Origin: Chloroflexota bacterium
Lineage (GTDB): Bacteria; Chloroflexota; Anaerolineae; Aggregatilineales; UBA2796
DNA: 64,000 nucleotides
Direction: 5' to 3'
NCBI GenBank assembly: GCA_021325095.1
Contig: JAJPHV010000081.1
Span: 1 to 64,000 of the forward strand
The position numbers were made by a program, and so were the translations under genes. The first letter of the stretch is position 1. Every line of letters begins with the position of its first letter. A model generated the notes under the pieces. The model made no database searches. It was not told the origin of the DNA and saw nothing but the letters and a program-made list of their open reading frames with translations. Below are positions 34,097 through 45,170 of the stretch, in pieces.

Positions 34097-35443
34097 TCAG
34101 GCCAGCGCTTCCGCAAATGCCGCAGAAGTCTTTGATCGAACCTGTTCAAGCGACGCGCCGGGCATCAACTCCGTGAGTGTCAACCTGCCCTGGATAAACC
34201 TGAACACGGCCAGATCGGTGATCACGGTATTCACTGCGCGTTGGGCCGTCAGCGGCAAGGTAATTTGGGGCACAATCTTGGGGCGGCCCTGATCGTCGGT
34301 GTGCGTCATGGTCACGATCAGCCGCTTCGCCCCGGAAGCCAGGTCCATCGCGCCACCCACGCCGAGCAGCGGCTTGCCCGGCACAGCCCAGTTCGCCAGG
34401 TTTGCGGCTTCATCGACCTGCAAGCCGCCCATGATGGCAACGTCGATGTGGCCGCCGCGAATCATGCCAAATGAAAGGGCACTGTCGAAGTAGGAACTGC
34501 CCGGCAGTGCAGTCACCGGCTGCTTGCCCGCATTGACCGGGTGCTCCATCGCGCCGCCGTGCCTGGGCGCGGGGCCGACGCCCAGCATACCGTTTTCGGT
34601 GTGCAGGACGATGCCGTGCTCCGGTGTAATTAGATTGGCGACCAGCGTCGGGATGCCCACGCCGATATTGACCACGTCCCCTTGTTTCAGTTCCGCGAGT
34701 GCGCGGCGCGCCATATTCATCCGTGCCTCGCCGACTTGTTTCCCACCGGAGTCAACAGCAGCCGAACTCCCCAATTCTTCCAGCGTGGTATGCGCCTGCA
34801 CCAGATAATCGACGAAGCTGCCGGGGGTCACAACCTCGTCCGGCGAGAGCGCCCCCACAGGCACGATCTCCTCGACCTCTGCAATGACCACATCGGCGGC
34901 TGTTGCCATCACCGGGTTAAAATTCCGCTCGGTCATGCGATAGATTAGGTTGCCAGCCGTATCGGCACAGTAGGCGCGGATGAAGGCTACGTCAGCGCGC
35001 AGCGCTGGCACAAAGACATATTCAACGCCGTCGATCACTTTGGTTTCGCTGTGCTGGGTCAGGACAGTGCCCAGCCCCGTCCGGGTGTAAAAACCACCCA
35101 GACCTGCCCCACCGGCGCGAATAGCCTCGACCAGTGTCCCTTGCGGCATCAGTTCTACCACCAGTTGGCCGGACTGCGCCGCCGCCACCGCAGCCGGGTT
35201 GGAGGTGAAGAAGGAGCCGATGGCCTTTTTGAGCTGGCCGTTTGCCAGCAGCCTTCCGCCACCGAGGCCCTCTTCGCCCACATTATTTGAAATAAGCGTC
35301 AAATCTTTCACCGGGCGCACCGCCAGTGCGTGCAGCAGATGCACCGGATTGCCCGTCATGCCAAACCCGCCGGCCATCAGCACCGCGCCGTCCTGGACAA
35401 ACCGGGCCGCCTCCTCTGCGCTGATCTGAGGAACGATTTTCAT
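34097..35443 (-). CDS. 3-oxoacid CoA-transferase, fused A and B subunits
   Basis: Moves CoA between succinyl-CoA and a 3-oxoacid such as acetoacetate or 3-oxoadipate. The 448-residue chain joins a subunit A-like half (about 1-225, with [11 protein letters not shown] and a [10 protein letters not shown] segment) to a subunit B-like half (about 240-448). The catalytic Glu is E283 in [11 protein letters not shown]. Bacteria mostly use two genes; the fused form resembles mammalian SCOT. The thiolase gene lies 23 bp upstream in the same direction, so the pair would convert a 3-oxoacid to acyl-CoA and acetyl-CoA. Confidence 0.9.
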   Translation of the reverse strand: MKIVPQISAEEAARFVQDGAVLMAGGFGMTGNPVHLLHALAVRPVKDLTLISNNVGEEGLGGGRLLANGQLKKAIGSFFTSNPAAVAAAQSGQLVVELMPQGTLVEAIRAGGAGLGGFYTRTGLGTVLTQHSETKVIDGVEYVFVPALRADVAFIRAYCADTAGNLIYRMTERNFNPVMATAADVVIAEVEEIVPVGALSPDEVVTPGSFVDYLVQAHTTLEELGSSAAVDSGGKQVGEARMNMARRALAELKQGDVVNIGVGIPTLVANLITPEHGIVLHTENGMLGVGPAPRHGGAMEHPVNAGKQPVTALPGSSYFDSALSFGMIRGGHIDVAIMGGLQVDEAANLANWAVPGKPLLGVGGAMDLASGAKRLIVTMTHTDDQGRPKIVPQITLPLTAQRAVNTVITDLAVFRFIQGRLTLTELMPGASLEQVRSKTSAAFAEALA

Positions 35444-35466
35444 ACTGCTTTCATATCGCTTCCGCT

Positions 35467-36735
35467 CTACAGCCTCTCGATGATAGTCGCTTCACCCTGC
35501 CCAACGCCCACGCACAGGGTCGCCAGCCCATAGCGCATCCTTTCACCCGCCCTGGCGCGGCGCTGCATTTCGTACAGCAGGGTGGTCAGGATGCGCGCGC
35601 CGGAACAGCCGAGCGGATGTCCAAGTGCAATCGCTCCGCCGTTCACGTTCGTGATCGTCTCGCTAAGGTCAAGTTCCCGCAGCACGGCCAGGGCCTGCAC
35701 CGCAAAGGCTTCGTTCAGTTCCACCAGATCGATATCTTCCAGACCGAGAGACGCCCTTTGCAACGTTTTGCGCGTTGCCCCGACAGGCCCCAGGCCCATT
35801 GTGCGCGGATCGACGCCGACAGCGGCGGAAGCCACCCACCGGGCCAGCGGCTCGATGCCCAGTTCAAGCGCCTTCGCTTCCGACATCAATACCAGCGCGC
35901 ACGCGCCGTCGTTCAAGCTGCTGGAATTGCCCGCCGTGACCGTTCCCCCCTGACGGAAAACCGGGCGCAGGCTGCCGAGCGCCTGCATGTCCGTCGCCGC
36001 CTGGTAACCATCGGCAGTCCTGGCGTAGCGCGGTTGTTCGTCGGTATCGACCAGGATCGGATCGCCCTTGCGCTGCGGGATAGCTACCGGGACGATCTCC
36101 GCTTTGAAGTGGCCCTGGCTAATCGCATTTATCGCTCTGTGCTGGCTCTGGAGCGCAAAACGATCCTGCTCCTCTCGCGTGATCGGGCCGCCCTTGATCT
36201 GGCCTGCACAACTGAGTTCGTAGATGTTCTCAGCGGTTTCGCCCATCGCTTCCAGCGGAAACAGCGCCTCCATTTTGGGGTTCGGGTAGCGCCAGCCAAG
36301 CGACGTGTCGTAGGCGGTGATGTTGCCCGAAGGCCCCCACGCCTGCGGATTTTTGGGCAGCGAATAAGGCGCTCGTGTCATCGACTCGACACCGCCCGCA
36401 ACGAAAATGTCCCCTTCGCCGCAGCGAATTGCCCGTGCCGCCTGGTTGACGGCGTTCAACCCGCTGGCACACAGCCGGTTGATCGTCACCCCGGCCACGT
36501 GCTGCGGTAAGCCCGCCAGCAGCGCTGCCATGCGCGCCACGTTGCGGTTGTCCTCGCCCGCCTGGTTGGCACAACCCATGTAAACTTCTTCGACAGCGCC
36601 GGGATCAATATTCGCACGCCTGACCGCTTCCCGAATGACCAGGGCTGCCATATCATCAGGGCGAACCGTCGCCAGCGCGCCCGCCAACTTGCCAACGGGC
36701 GTTCGCACCGCGCTCACAATGAGCACTTCATTCAT
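35467..36735 (-). CDS. Acetyl-CoA C-acyltransferase (3-oxoadipyl-CoA thiolase-like)
   Basis: Cleaves 3-oxoacyl-CoA with CoA. The 422-residue protein has the nucleophile C89 ([10 protein letters not shown]), the H of GHPLGCSG near 373 and the acid/base Cys near 408 (LCVGVGQG). The sequence [20 protein letters not shown] is typical of PcaF/PaaJ, so a 3-oxoadipyl-CoA role is likely, and the fused CoA-transferase downstream fits the PcaI/J step. No aromatic ring-cleavage genes are in view, so ketone-body use remains possible. Confidence 0.9.
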   Translation of the reverse strand: MNEVLIVSAVRTPVGKLAGALATVRPDDMAALVIREAVRRANIDPGAVEEVYMGCANQAGEDNRNVARMAALLAGLPQHVAGVTINRLCASGLNAVNQAARAIRCGEGDIFVAGGVESMTRAPYSLPKNPQAWGPSGNITAYDTSLGWRYPNPKMEALFPLEAMGETAENIYELSCAGQIKGGPITREEQDRFALQSQHRAINAISQGHFKAEIVPVAIPQRKGDPILVDTDEQPRYARTADGYQAATDMQALGSLRPVFRQGGTVTAGNSSSLNDGACALVLMSEAKALELGIEPLARWVASAAVGVDPRTMGLGPVGATRKTLQRASLGLEDIDLVELNEAFAVQALAVLRELDLSETITNVNGGAIALGHPLGCSGARILTTLLYEMQRRARAGERMRYGLATLCVGVGQGEATIIERL

Positions 36736-36936
36736 GTCTGCGACCTGTGCTGTTCCAAAGATCGAGAATGGCTTTACCCGATCAAGGATACCTCAGCCCT
36801 GCATGATCCCATACGCTGATCTGTATTGCAGTGCGACATTGCGATGCAGGTGGCAAGTGTCAGTGGGGCGAGGACTGGTTAGCCTTCGATGGGTGAGGCG
36901 GGAATAGTGTTCCAGGCCGGGCAGCGTGGCTCTCGT

Positions 36937-38319
36937 TTAGTCCATCACTACAGGCAGGCTGAAGGAAAAGACCGAACCTTTGCCTGGCGCGCTGTGTGCC
37001 CACAACCGCCCGCCGTGCAGTTCGACTAACTGCTTACTGATCGGAAGGCCCAGGCCCGATCTGCTCGTGGCAGGCTTATCCTCTGAATGGGCATCCTGGT
37101 CGAAAATCGTGTTCAGCCTGTCGGGTTCGATGCCGACACCGGTATCGGCCACGCTGATCACGACATAGCCTGGTTGCAGGGACGCATTGACTGATATTTT
37201 GCCCTCCCGGGTGAATCGGCACGCATTCGCCAGCAGGTTGATTAATACCTGACGCACACAGGTTGCATCGCCCAGAACATTGGGGAGTTCAGGCGGGTAA
37301 TAATATAGAAGCTGGATTGGCTGATTTTTCGTCAGGCCGCGACACAAAGCCAGCGTTTCGTTGATGAGAGGCCGCACATCAAACGACACCGGATCGAAAG
37401 CGAAACAACCCTCGTCCGATGGTGACGGCTCGACCAACCGATCTACAAGCTGACTCACGTGTTCACTGGCCCGCACGATGGAACCGAGCGAACTGCGCTG
37501 CGGGCTGCTCAGGTGCGCCGTACCGTCCTCCAGTACAAGATGCGCGTGGCCCATAATTAGCTGGGCAGGCGCGCGCAGTTCGTGGGACATACTGGTCAGG
37601 AAACGGAGCAGCGCATTTTCACGTTCGCGCTTGGCGGCAAGCTGGCGTTCGGTCTTTTCAAGCGCGTTTGCCAGCCAGTTGTTGGCCGCGTTAAGCTGTT
37701 CCGTGCGATCCCGTAATTCTTGTTCAGTGCTCTCCTTAAGTTGCTCGATCTGACTGGCCGCCAGTGCATTATCGGTCTTGAGGCTGAGGACAGCCGCCAG
37801 GCTTTTTAAGATAGACAGCTCGAAATCTTCGAGGGCAGGTAAAGCAGAGTGGCTGCCAAGCTGGACAAAGCCCAACGTGGCGGCGCCGTGTGTCAGTGAC
37901 AGAGCGATGACAGCCTGAAGATACTGCGTGCCTGCGCTTTTATCGTCCCGCAGTGCGCTGTCCTGCGCCAGGTTGTGGATGACCGTGATGTGGTGGCTGC
38001 CCCGCAAGCGCCCGGCCAGAGCCGGGACGAAGCGCATGTCGTTTTCGACAAACTCTTTGCCGTTGGCATTGCGCCCGCCAACATACTGAAAATTGCCGTC
38101 CTCGTCGTTCAGCACCATGACGGCGGCATCGGCCTGGGTAATCCTCAGCATACTGTCCAGGATGCCGTACAGGACTTCATAAAAATTGCTGGAACTCCCG
38201 GCGAGTTGGGTAGCCTCTATCAAAAGACGGCAATAGTATTCAAGACGTTCTGTCCTGAGCGTTCTGGTCTGCAAGCCGCCCGTCAACGGAATGTACGAGT
38301 GCAGCGCATTTGCGGTCAT
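36937..38319 (-). CDS. GAF domain sensor histidine kinase
   Basis: A 460-residue soluble sensor kinase. Residues 45-185 look like a GAF domain, 185-235 a coiled coil, then the HisKA dimerisation helix with phospho-acceptor H246 (SMSHELRAPAQL). The ATPase domain shows the N box (INLLANACRF), G1 (VADTGVGIEPDRL) and G2 (SGLGLPISKQLVELHGG). There are no membrane helices, so it senses a cytoplasmic signal. No response regulator gene is adjacent; the orphan regulator at 49752 is a candidate but far away. Confidence 0.9.
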   Translation of the reverse strand: MTANALHSYIPLTGGLQTRTLRTERLEYYCRLLIEATQLAGSSSNFYEVLYGILDSMLRITQADAAVMVLNDEDGNFQYVGGRNANGKEFVENDMRFVPALAGRLRGSHHITVIHNLAQDSALRDDKSAGTQYLQAVIALSLTHGAATLGFVQLGSHSALPALEDFELSILKSLAAVLSLKTDNALAASQIEQLKESTEQELRDRTEQLNAANNWLANALEKTERQLAAKRERENALLRFLTSMSHELRAPAQLIMGHAHLVLEDGTAHLSSPQRSSLGSIVRASEHVSQLVDRLVEPSPSDEGCFAFDPVSFDVRPLINETLALCRGLTKNQPIQLLYYYPPELPNVLGDATCVRQVLINLLANACRFTREGKISVNASLQPGYVVISVADTGVGIEPDRLNTIFDQDAHSEDKPATSRSGLGLPISKQLVELHGGRLWAHSAPGKGSVFSFSLPVVMD

Positions 38320-38472
38320 GGCGTGGGATACTCCTGCGAAGCCCAGGTTGGCTTAGTTATAATCATACACGATGTCCCGGCCAGGAATCGCAGAATTCGG
38401 GAAGATTTCATAAATAGAGGTATTAAATTATTAAGAAATGGTTGGAAAATCGTATGTCGCGTTGAGAAAAGA

Positions 38473-38510
38473 ACGCACTGGCCCGGAAAGGACTTTCCGG
38501 GCCAGTGCGT
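38473..38510 (-). terminator. Intrinsic terminator of clpC
   Basis: A perfect 18 bp inverted repeat (ACGCACTGGCCCGGAAAG and its complement) around two bases, followed on the minus strand by TCTTTTCTC. It lies 20 bp beyond the clpC stop. The rest of 38320-38529 shows nothing further. Confidence 0.85.
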
Positions 38511-38529
38511 CACAGCCGTATTCGGGCAG

Positions 38530-41022
38530 TTAGTTTTCCGACTGCCGCGTGTGGCTTTCTACGCTCGCATTCGGCAATTCGAAGGAAGTGCCTTCCTGCC
38601 GGGTAAAGGTCAGCCCTTCTGTCTCGGAGGCATCGACCAGCACCACGTCGCCGCGACGGAAAGTCCCCTTGAGCAGTTGCACTGAGAGCGGACTCTCGAC
38701 GAAGCGCTGCAAGGCACGGCGCAGCGGACGCGCTCCGAACTGCGGATCGTAACCCTGGTTCGCCAGCCAGGCACGGGCGTTGTCGGTCAGTTCGACCACC
38801 AGGCCCTGTTCACCCAGCCGTTCGGCCACCGAGCGCATCTGCAAGTCCACCATCTTCTGCACCTGTTCCAGGGTCAGCGGGCTGAAGATAATGACCTCGT
38901 CAATCCGGTTCAGGAATTCTGGCCGGAACGTCTCACGCATAGCTCGCTCGATCTTCTTGTGATCGGCAGCCAGTTCAGGATCGTTGCTGGTGACAAAGCC
39001 CAATGGCCCGCCCTTACGTGCATATTCCGTGCCCAGGTTGCTGGTCATGATGATCACCGAGTTGCGGAAATCCACAGTGCGTCCCTGTCCATCGGTCAGG
39101 CGACCATCTTCCAGGATTTGCAGCAGGGCATTCCATACATCGGGATGTGCCTTCTCGATCTCATCAAAGAGGATCACACTGTATGGACGACGGCGCACGG
39201 CCTCGGTCAACTGACCGCCTTCTTCGTAGCCAACGTAGCCGGGCGGTGCGCCGAACAAACGGCTGACCGTGTGCTGTTCGCGGTACTCGCTCATGTCGAT
39301 GCGGACCAGCGCATCCTCGTCGTCGAACATGAACTCGGCCAGCGCTTTCGCCAGTTCGGTCTTGCCGACGCCCGACGACCCCAAGAAGATGAACGAGCCA
39401 ATGGGCCGACGCGGGTCTTTCAGACCGCTGCGAGCGCGGCGAATGGCATCGGCAACGGCAGCCACGGCTTCGTCCTGCCCGATGATCCGTTCGTGCAGGG
39501 CCTCTTCCATGCGCAGCAGCTTGTCTTGTTCAGTTTCGAGCATCTGGTTCAGCGGAATGCCCGTCCAGCGGGAGACTACCTCCGCGATGTCATTGGCATC
39601 CACGATCTCGTCCAGCGTATGCTCGCGCTGCCATGCTTCGCGGCCCCGTTCGTAGGCTTCTTCAGCCTGCAGGCGCTGCATCTTGTACTGCGCTGCGCGT
39701 TCATAATCACGGGCCAGACCAGCCGCTTCTTCTTCCGCGGTCAGCCGATCCAGCTCGCTCTTGAGGTGCTTCAGTTCTGGCGGCAGACTGTACAGCGCCA
39801 CGCGCAGCTTGGCCGCTGCCTCGTCCATCAGGTCAATGGCCTTGTCCGGCAGACGGCGATCCGTTACGTAACGGTGACTGAGCCGCGCTGCCGCCACCAG
39901 CGCTTCCTCGCTGAAGTGGACTTTGTGGTGCGCTTCGTAGCGATCCCGCAGGCCGTGTAGCATTTCGATGGTCTGCTCAACACTCGGTTCGTCGACGAAC
40001 ACCGGCGCAAAGCGTCGATCCAGTGCCGAGTCCTTCTCGATGAACTGGCGGTATTCGTCCAGCGTGGTCGCGCCGATGCAGTTCAGTTCGCCGCGTGCCA
40101 GTGCAGGTTTCATCATGTTGCTGGCGTCCAGCGCGCCCTGCGCCGCGCCCGCCCCGACGACCTGATGTAGCTCGTCGATGAACAGGATGATGTCGCCAGC
40201 GCTGCGCTGTACTTCCTCAATGGCTGCCTTCAAGCGTTCCTCGAACTCGCCCCGGAAGCGGCTCCCGGCGATCATCGCGCCCAGGTCAAGGCTGATCACA
40301 CGCTTGCCAAGCAGAATCTCGGGCACGTCATTGTTGGCAATCTTCTGCGCCAGCCCTTCGACGATGGCGGTCTTGCCAACACCCGCCTCGCCGATCAACA
40401 CCGGGTTGTTCTTGGTGCGCCGGCTCAAAATCTGGATCACGCGCAAGATTTCGTCGTCGCGCCCGATCACCGGGTCGAGTTTGCCCTCCTGCGCCATGCG
40501 TGTCAGGTCGCGGCTGTACTTTTCGAGCGTGCGGTAGCGGCTTTCGGCCTGGGGGTCGGTGACGCGCTGCCCGCCCCGGAAGTCCTTGATGATCTCCAGG
40601 ACGCGCTCTTTGGTCACGCCTGCTTCCTTCATGATGCGGGCAATGGCTGTGCGGGTCTCGCTCAGAATCGCCAGGAAGATGTGTTCAGTACTGATGTACT
40701 CGTCCTTCAGGCGATTGGCTTCTTCCTGGGCCAGATCGATCACGCGCTTGACGCGGGGCGTCATGAACACCTGTCCCGTGCCGCCGCCATAGATCGCCGC
40801 TTTCGGGCTGGCCTTCAAGACTTCGTCCAGCTTGAAGCGCAGCGCGTCCTGGTCAACATTCATTTTTTCGAGAATCTGCGGTATCACACCCTCTGGCTGT
40901 TCCAGGAGCGCCAGCAAGATGTGTTCGGTATCCACCTGATTATGCCCGTAGCGCTGCAAGATTTCGTAGGCGCGGGCGGCGGCGTCTTGCGCACGCTCAG
41001 TGAATCGATCAAAACGCATCAT
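38530..41022 (-). CDS. clpC: ATP-dependent Clp protease ATP-binding subunit ClpC
   Basis: Unfolds proteins for ClpP or for refolding. The 830-residue protein has the double Clp-N repeat (1-150: [35 protein letters not shown]), the first AAA+ module with [16 protein letters not shown], a middle coiled-coil (about 400-500, with [21 protein letters not shown]) and the second AAA+ module with [33 protein letters not shown]. The short M domain marks ClpC rather than ClpB. MMRF gives two possible starts. No CIRCE or CtsR-type box is seen upstream. Confidence 0.93.
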   Translation of the reverse strand: MMRFDRFTERAQDAAARAYEILQRYGHNQVDTEHILLALLEQPEGVIPQILEKMNVDQDALRFKLDEVLKASPKAAIYGGGTGQVFMTPRVKRVIDLAQEEANRLKDEYISTEHIFLAILSETRTAIARIMKEAGVTKERVLEIIKDFRGGQRVTDPQAESRYRTLEKYSRDLTRMAQEGKLDPVIGRDDEILRVIQILSRRTKNNPVLIGEAGVGKTAIVEGLAQKIANNDVPEILLGKRVISLDLGAMIAGSRFRGEFEERLKAAIEEVQRSAGDIILFIDELHQVVGAGAAQGALDASNMMKPALARGELNCIGATTLDEYRQFIEKDSALDRRFAPVFVDEPSVEQTIEMLHGLRDRYEAHHKVHFSEEALVAAARLSHRYVTDRRLPDKAIDLMDEAAAKLRVALYSLPPELKHLKSELDRLTAEEEAAGLARDYERAAQYKMQRLQAEEAYERGREAWQREHTLDEIVDANDIAEVVSRWTGIPLNQMLETEQDKLLRMEEALHERIIGQDEAVAAVADAIRRARSGLKDPRRPIGSFIFLGSSGVGKTELAKALAEFMFDDEDALVRIDMSEYREQHTVSRLFGAPPGYVGYEEGGQLTEAVRRRPYSVILFDEIEKAHPDVWNALLQILEDGRLTDGQGRTVDFRNSVIIMTSNLGTEYARKGGPLGFVTSNDPELAADHKKIERAMRETFRPEFLNRIDEVIIFSPLTLEQVQKMVDLQMRSVAERLGEQGLVVELTDNARAWLANQGYDPQFGARPLRRALQRFVESPLSVQLLKGTFRRGDVVLVDASETEGLTFTRQEGTSFELPNASVESHTRQSEN

Positions 41023-41159
41023 AGACTTTCTTCCACCTTGTTATACGCTTATCCGTATGCCTTAATACAATACGGTGCGACACTACCTGAATATAGTTTA
41101 TCACGGCTCTATCAGATTATTGTATGCAATCCCTACGTGCTCCGTAAGAAAACCTCCGG

Positions 41160-41202
41160 CCCCTCTCCACGCAAGGCGAAGAGGGGCGGGGCAGAGCATG
41201 AG
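41160..41202. repeat. Dispersed palindromic repeat, copy D
   Basis: CCCCTCTCCACGCAAGGCGAAGAGGGGCGGGG followed by CAGAGCATGAGG, a degenerate copy 3 bp beyond the panB stop, in the 182 bp between clpC and panB. Confidence 0.65.
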
Positions 41203-41204
41203 GT

Positions 41205-42068
41205 CTACGGCTTCACACCGCCGTTGCTTCCGCCAGCGTGGCTATAGAGCGCGGCAAGGGCCGCCTCGTCCATCTTGAAGCTCTGCGCCTCTGTCGGGAA
41301 GCTGCCGTTACCGACCTCTGCGACGTATTCTCCAACAGCTTGCCGGATCGTCTCGGCCAGGTTGGCGTAACGCTTGGCGTGCTTCGGCAGGTGATCCTCG
41401 GTCAGGCCGAGCAGATCGTGGAAGACCTGTACCTGCCCGTCGCAGTCCGGCCCCGCGCCGATGCCGATGGTCGGAATGTGCAGGCGGGCCGTGATCTCTT
41501 TGGCGACAGGCGCAGGAATGGTTTCCAGCACAATGGCGAATGCTCCCGCCTGTTCAAGCGCCAGCGCATCGTCGATCAAACGTTGCGCCGATTGGGCATC
41601 GCGGCCCTGGATGCGCCAGCCGCCAAGCTGGTACACGCTTTGCGGCGTCAGGCCGATGTGGGCCATAACCGGTATCCCGGCGGCGACTACTCGCGCCACC
41701 GTCGGGGCCATGTGCGCGCCGCCTTCCATCTTAACGGCGTTGGCCCCGCCTTCCTGGATAGCCCGGCCCGCGCTGGTTAGGGCTTGCTCCGGGCTGATGG
41801 TGTAGGTCATGAAGGGCAGATCGAAGACGATCATAGCCTTGCTCGTCCCGCGCACCACAGCCCGCGTATGGTAGATGATGTCTTCGAGGGTGACGGGTAC
41901 AGTCGTTTCGTGGCCCTGGATCGTCATCCCCAGCGAATCGCCGACCAGAATGATCGGCACGCCCGCCGCTTCCACGAGTCTGGCACTGGTGGCATCATAC
42001 GCGGTGAGCATCGGGATTCGCTGCCCCGTGTCCTTCATCTTCTGGATGTTTAGAATCGTCGTTCGCAT
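41205..42068 (-). CDS. panB: 3-methyl-2-oxobutanoate hydroxymethyltransferase (ketopantoate hydroxymethyltransferase)
   Basis: First committed enzyme of pantothenate and CoA synthesis, using 5,10-methylene-tetrahydrofolate. The 287-residue protein has [29 protein letters not shown], the AVKMEGG lysine, [11 protein letters not shown], and the ETIP and [15 protein letters not shown] segments, all PanB hallmarks. The start at 42068 has GGAGGA 6 nt upstream, within the end of the DUF2520 gene, which it overlaps by 74 bp. panC and panE are not in view. Confidence 0.95.
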   Translation of the reverse strand: MRTTILNIQKMKDTGQRIPMLTAYDATSARLVEAAGVPIILVGDSLGMTIQGHETTVPVTLEDIIYHTRAVVRGTSKAMIVFDLPFMTYTISPEQALTSAGRAIQEGGANAVKMEGGAHMAPTVARVVAAGIPVMAHIGLTPQSVYQLGGWRIQGRDAQSAQRLIDDALALEQAGAFAIVLETIPAPVAKEITARLHIPTIGIGAGPDCDGQVQVFHDLLGLTEDHLPKHAKRYANLAETIRQAVGEYVAEVGNGSFPTEAQSFKMDEAALAALYSHAGGSNGGVKP

Positions 42069-42972
42069 GACTTTCCTCCAAACTCTGGCGAATCCGTTCC
42101 AGCTTCTCCGCGTCTAACCCTCGCTCGGCAGCGAGTCGCGTTGTTCGCCGCCCAAGCAAGCGATAAAGTGCCGCTAATTCCATATCCTCCTGTTCTAGCG
42201 CCTCAAGATGTTTGCGCACGGTTCCCGCGTCGCCCCGTGCTATCGGGCCGGTAAGCGCCTGGACCGTCCCGGCAGTTTTGATGTTTTGCAGCGTATTCTC
42301 TACCAGATGGACGAGGGTTTGGCGGACGAGTCTTTCATCCGCCCCCGATCCGAGCGATTGCAGCAGGTGAAGGGCTTCGTCGAACAGCGTGACGAGGTAG
42401 TTGCTGGCGATGACTCCTGCCGCGTGGTAGCGCGCCCGGTCCTGGGGATGCAGCCACAATGCCACGCCATTCAGCGCCCGAACGATGTCCGCCAGCCAGG
42501 AGCGCAGCGGTTCGCTTTCGGCCTCGACGCCAAACGTAACGTCCGGCGCTTCGCTGACCCAGGGAACGGAGAAGGCCATGCGCTGGCTGAGTTCCATGTT
42601 GAGGATAGGGATCATCGGGTGAAGGCCGCCTATCCAGGCGCCGCTGGCCCTGGCAGCCGAGAGCAACTCGACGCTTGACACGCCCGACGTGTGGACGACA
42701 GCACGCCCGGTCAAATCCTGGTCATGGGCCAGCGTCTGACAGACCTGGGCAATCACATCGTCGGGAACGGTCAGAAAGGTAAGCTGCGCGCTGAGTGCTG
42801 CTTCAGCAGGGGAAGCAGCCGTGCGCGTGTTGAGTTTTTCAGCGAGGTGTTGGGCAGACGCAGGTGAGCGGCTGTAAACGGCGCTGACCACGTAGCCGCG
42901 CCAGTGAAGCGTCTGTGACAGTGTAGAGCCTACCCGGCCTGCCCCAACAAACGCCAGAGTCGGACGTACCAT
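41995..42972 (-). CDS. Rossmann fold/DUF2520 dehydrogenase, candidate partner of PanB
   Basis: A 325-residue NADP-binding protein. [22 protein letters not shown] is the nucleotide-binding turn, [15 protein letters not shown] follows, and the C-terminal DUF2520 domain is helical ([23 protein letters not shown]). Genes of this family often lie beside panB or panC, so a non-standard ketopantoate reductase role is a fair hypothesis, not shown. The last 24 codons overlap panB in another frame and encode a polar tail beyond the expected domain end, which may be a read-through extension. Confidence 0.82.
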   Translation of the reverse strand: MVRPTLAFVGAGRVGSTLSQTLHWRGYVVSAVYSRSPASAQHLAEKLNTRTAASPAEAALSAQLTFLTVPDDVIAQVCQTLAHDQDLTGRAVVHTSGVSSVELLSAARASGAWIGGLHPMIPILNMELSQRMAFSVPWVSEAPDVTFGVEAESEPLRSWLADIVRALNGVALWLHPQDRARYHAAGVIASNYLVTLFDEALHLLQSLGSGADERLVRQTLVHLVENTLQNIKTAGTVQALTGPIARGDAGTVRKHLEALEQEDMELAALYRLLGRRTTRLAAERGLDAEKLERIRQSLEESHANDDSKHPEDEGHGAANPDAHRV

Positions 42973-43042
42973 CTTGGCCGAGCGCGCCTACACGCTGCAT
43001 ACACAAACGGTTTGCAACAATAGTAGGAATTATGCACATTTT

Positions 43043-43391
43043 TCAGGTTTCTTCAAGATGTTTGCTGATGACCTTTTTGACGCAATCCAGCATAGCTTCA
43101 CCGACCTGGTCAGTTTGATGCCTCAGCTTTTCGTAAATCTCTACTTCAGCTTCGGCCAGACCAAATCGAGCCTTCTGATCGGCTTTAACGCAGTGTGCTT
43201 ATAGGATTCGGGGTGCGCCCAATAGCAGGTATCGCACAACTCTGGAGACTTGGTTTCGTACCAGTTCGCGCAGTGTTCACATGACCAAGACCTGGCTCGA
43301 TTGCATGACCCACAAAGCAGCCTGTAGTCTTGCAGATTTTTTCCGTACTGCCTGCATCGCCAGCTATTTCATAAGGAATGCGATGATCCAC
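43043..43391 (-). pseudogene. Decayed HNH restriction endonuclease, C-terminal part
   Basis: Across three frames the minus strand reads VDHRIPYEIAGDAGSTEK, then NLQDYRLLCGSCNRARSWSC and EHCANWYETK, then CDTCYWAHPESYKHTALKP and IRRLDLVW, and finally EAEVEIYEKLRHQTDQVGE with a stop at 43043. This matches a family of HNH endonucleases with a Cys4 zinc site. The first frame change is at a T-run (43337-43342) where one more base restores the frame; the second is near 43153-43157. The N-terminal half is absent. Elsewhere in 42973-43639 I see only repeat copy E and no gene. Confidence 0.72.
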
Positions 43392-43574
43392 TGGCGCTTA
43401 ACCAGTCGGTCTACGAGCGCATCCAGGCCGGGCGGCCCGCCTGACTATCCGAATCCGCAGGAGTTGGTCAGATGGTCTCTCAGTGAAGGTTGCATGCAGT
43501 CGAGAGAGGGGCTGCAACATGCGGATGTGATTGACCTTACCCCCTTCCAACCGGAGAGGAGAAACCGCATGATG

Positions 43575-43610
43575 CCCCTCTCTGCTTGCGGAGAGGGGCC
43601 GGGGGTGAGG
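43575..43610. repeat. Dispersed palindromic repeat, copy E
   Basis: CCCCTCTCTGCTTGCGG and AGAGGGGCCGGGGGTGAGG, nearly identical to copy A. It lies 30 bp beyond the isomerase stop. Confidence 0.8.
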
Positions 43611-43639
43611 TTCGGCTGGTTGCCACAGGCTGAGGACCG

Positions 43640-44680
43640 CTACACGCGAATCAGTTCCGTCCGCTGCAGCGCCCGGATGTCCGGGGCCGCCGCCGCGAAC
43701 ATCGCCACACGCACCTGCCGATCCAGTTCGCGGATCAGTTCGGAAACAGCTTCGCTGGATTGCGCCGCTGCCTTGAGCATCGGCCCGGCCAGCCCGCCGA
43801 CACTCGCGCCGAGGGCGATGCACTTGGCGATGTCGATCCCGTCGCGCAGGCCGCCGCTGGCGATGATCGGCAGATGCGGCGCGGCCTTTCGCACGTACTG
43901 GATGCTGTCCGCCGTCGGAATGCCCCAATCGGCAAAGCAGGCCGCTACCCGCGCATGGAACGCTGTCGGCGCGCGGTGATATTCGACCTCGCTCCACGAC
44001 GTACCGCCCGACCCGGCCACGTCAATCGCTGACACGCCCGCCTCGGCCAGCTGGCGTGCCGCCTGCTCGCTGAAGCCCCAGCCGACCTCTTTGGCGATGA
44101 CCGGGACGCCCACCTGCTGGCACACGGTCTTGATCTTGGGCAGCAGGTCTTTCCAGTTGCCATCGCCTTCGGGTTGCACGGCCTCTTGCAGCGGGTTAAA
44201 GTGCAGGATCAGCGCGTCGGCCCCCACCATATCGACGGCGCGGCGCATCTGCTCGACGCCGTAGCCATAGTTAAGCTGCACAACGCCCACGTTCGCAAAC
44301 AGCAAAATGTCCGGCGCAACGTCGCGCACGGCGTAGGTATGCACCAGTTCGGGGTGTTCGATAGCGGCGCGCTGCGAACCCAAGCCCATCGCTATGCCAT
44401 GTTGCTGCGCGGCTTCGGCCAGATTGCGGTTGATCTGCCGGGCCATGTCCGTGCCGCCCGTCATCGAGGAGATCAGGATCGGCGTTTTAAGGCGCTTGCC
44501 GAACAACACGACGCTGGTGTCGATCTCGTTGATATCGAGCTCCGGTAGCGCCTGGTGCATAAAGCGATAATGTTCCAAGCCGGTAGTCAGGTGAGGGAAT
44601 TGGACGTTCTCTTCCAGGTTGATGCGAATGTGGTCAACCTTGCGCCGTTCGGTGGGTTGTCCGTCCGCAACTTTCGCCAT
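43640..44680 (-). CDS. fni: Type 2 isopentenyl-diphosphate delta-isomerase
   Basis: Interconverts IPP and DMAPP with FMN and NADPH. The 346-residue protein has the family landmarks: [15 protein letters not shown] at the start, [65 protein letters not shown], and [11 protein letters not shown], then [19 protein letters not shown] for FMN phosphate binding. It supplies the allylic primer for the polyprenyl synthase at 2879. Monocistronic, divergent from acpP. Confidence 0.95.
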   Translation of the reverse strand: MAKVADGQPTERRKVDHIRINLEENVQFPHLTTGLEHYRFMHQALPELDINEIDTSVVLFGKRLKTPILISSMTGGTDMARQINRNLAEAAQQHGIAMGLGSQRAAIEHPELVHTYAVRDVAPDILLFANVGVVQLNYGYGVEQMRRAVDMVGADALILHFNPLQEAVQPEGDGNWKDLLPKIKTVCQQVGVPVIAKEVGWGFSEQAARQLAEAGVSAIDVAGSGGTSWSEVEYHRAPTAFHARVAACFADWGIPTADSIQYVRKAAPHLPIIASGGLRDGIDIAKCIALGASVGGLAGPMLKAAAQSSEAVSELIRELDRQVRVAMFAAAAPDIRALQRTELIRV

Positions 44681-44765
44681 ACAGGGGTGTTCCTTTGCTA
44701 TGCAGCGTGATAGTACCCGTCGCAGCCAGAGGTGTCAACTAATCGCGCCCTGCACCCGCGCGGTG

Positions 44766-44771
44766 TATAAT
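44766..44771 (+). promoter_or_regulatory. -10 element of the acyl carrier protein gene
   Basis: TATAAT at 44766-44771, about 40 bp before the start of the acyl carrier protein gene. A -35 box is not convincing. Confidence 0.45.
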
Positions 44772-44811
44772 CTCGCCCGTTTACCTATGGCAGCATGATG
44801 GAGGTGGCCTT

Positions 44812-45057
44812 ATGGCATCAACCGAAGAGCGCGTTAGGGATATCATTGTCGAACTGCTCGGCGTTGAACCCAGCCGCGTAGTGACCAACGCGCGTTTCCG
44901 TGAAGACCTGGAAGCAGATTCACTCGACCTGGTCGAGCTGATCATGGCGATTGAGGAAGAATTCGGCGGGGAAATTTCCGACGAGGAAGCTCAGAAGATC
45001 ACGACGGTGGGTGAGGCGGTCAATTACATCGACACGCGGATGCAGCCGAGCAAGTAG
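44812..45057 (+). CDS. acpP: Acyl carrier protein
   Basis: Carries acyl chains during fatty acid synthesis. The 81-residue acidic protein has the 4'-phosphopantetheine site S37 in [18 protein letters not shown]. Its helix pattern and the closing [12 protein letters not shown] are standard. GGAGGTGG precedes the start. It is not in a fab cluster; fabH, fabD and fabG are not seen. The 113 bp after it hold no gene. Confidence 0.95.
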   Translation: MASTEERVRDIIVELLGVEPSRVVTNARFREDLEADSLDLVELIMAIEEEFGGEISDEEAQKITTVGEAVNYIDTRMQPSK

Positions 45058-45170
45058 ACGCGCCAGACTTCGAGTTCTCGCACATAGACGGGCCGCCATG
45101 CGTTGATGCGATGCTGGCGGTCTGTTGATTCTGAGCAACGTTAAAGACGACCAGGCTGAGGTAGCTGCTG

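Noticed and set aside
38959-39960. Plus-strand open frame of over 300 codons within clpC
   Set aside because: It is antisense to the highly conserved ClpC AAA+ domains and has no recognisable features.
41023-41159. CIRCE or CtsR operator upstream of clpC
   Set aside because: Neither the TTAGCACTC inverted repeat nor the GGTCAAA heptad repeat is present; only a weak CCGTAT/ATACGG arm pair is seen.
43281-43979. Plus-strand open frame across the HNH relic and the isomerase end
   Set aside because: It spans unrelated sequence types, including a dispersed repeat and the antisense of fni.
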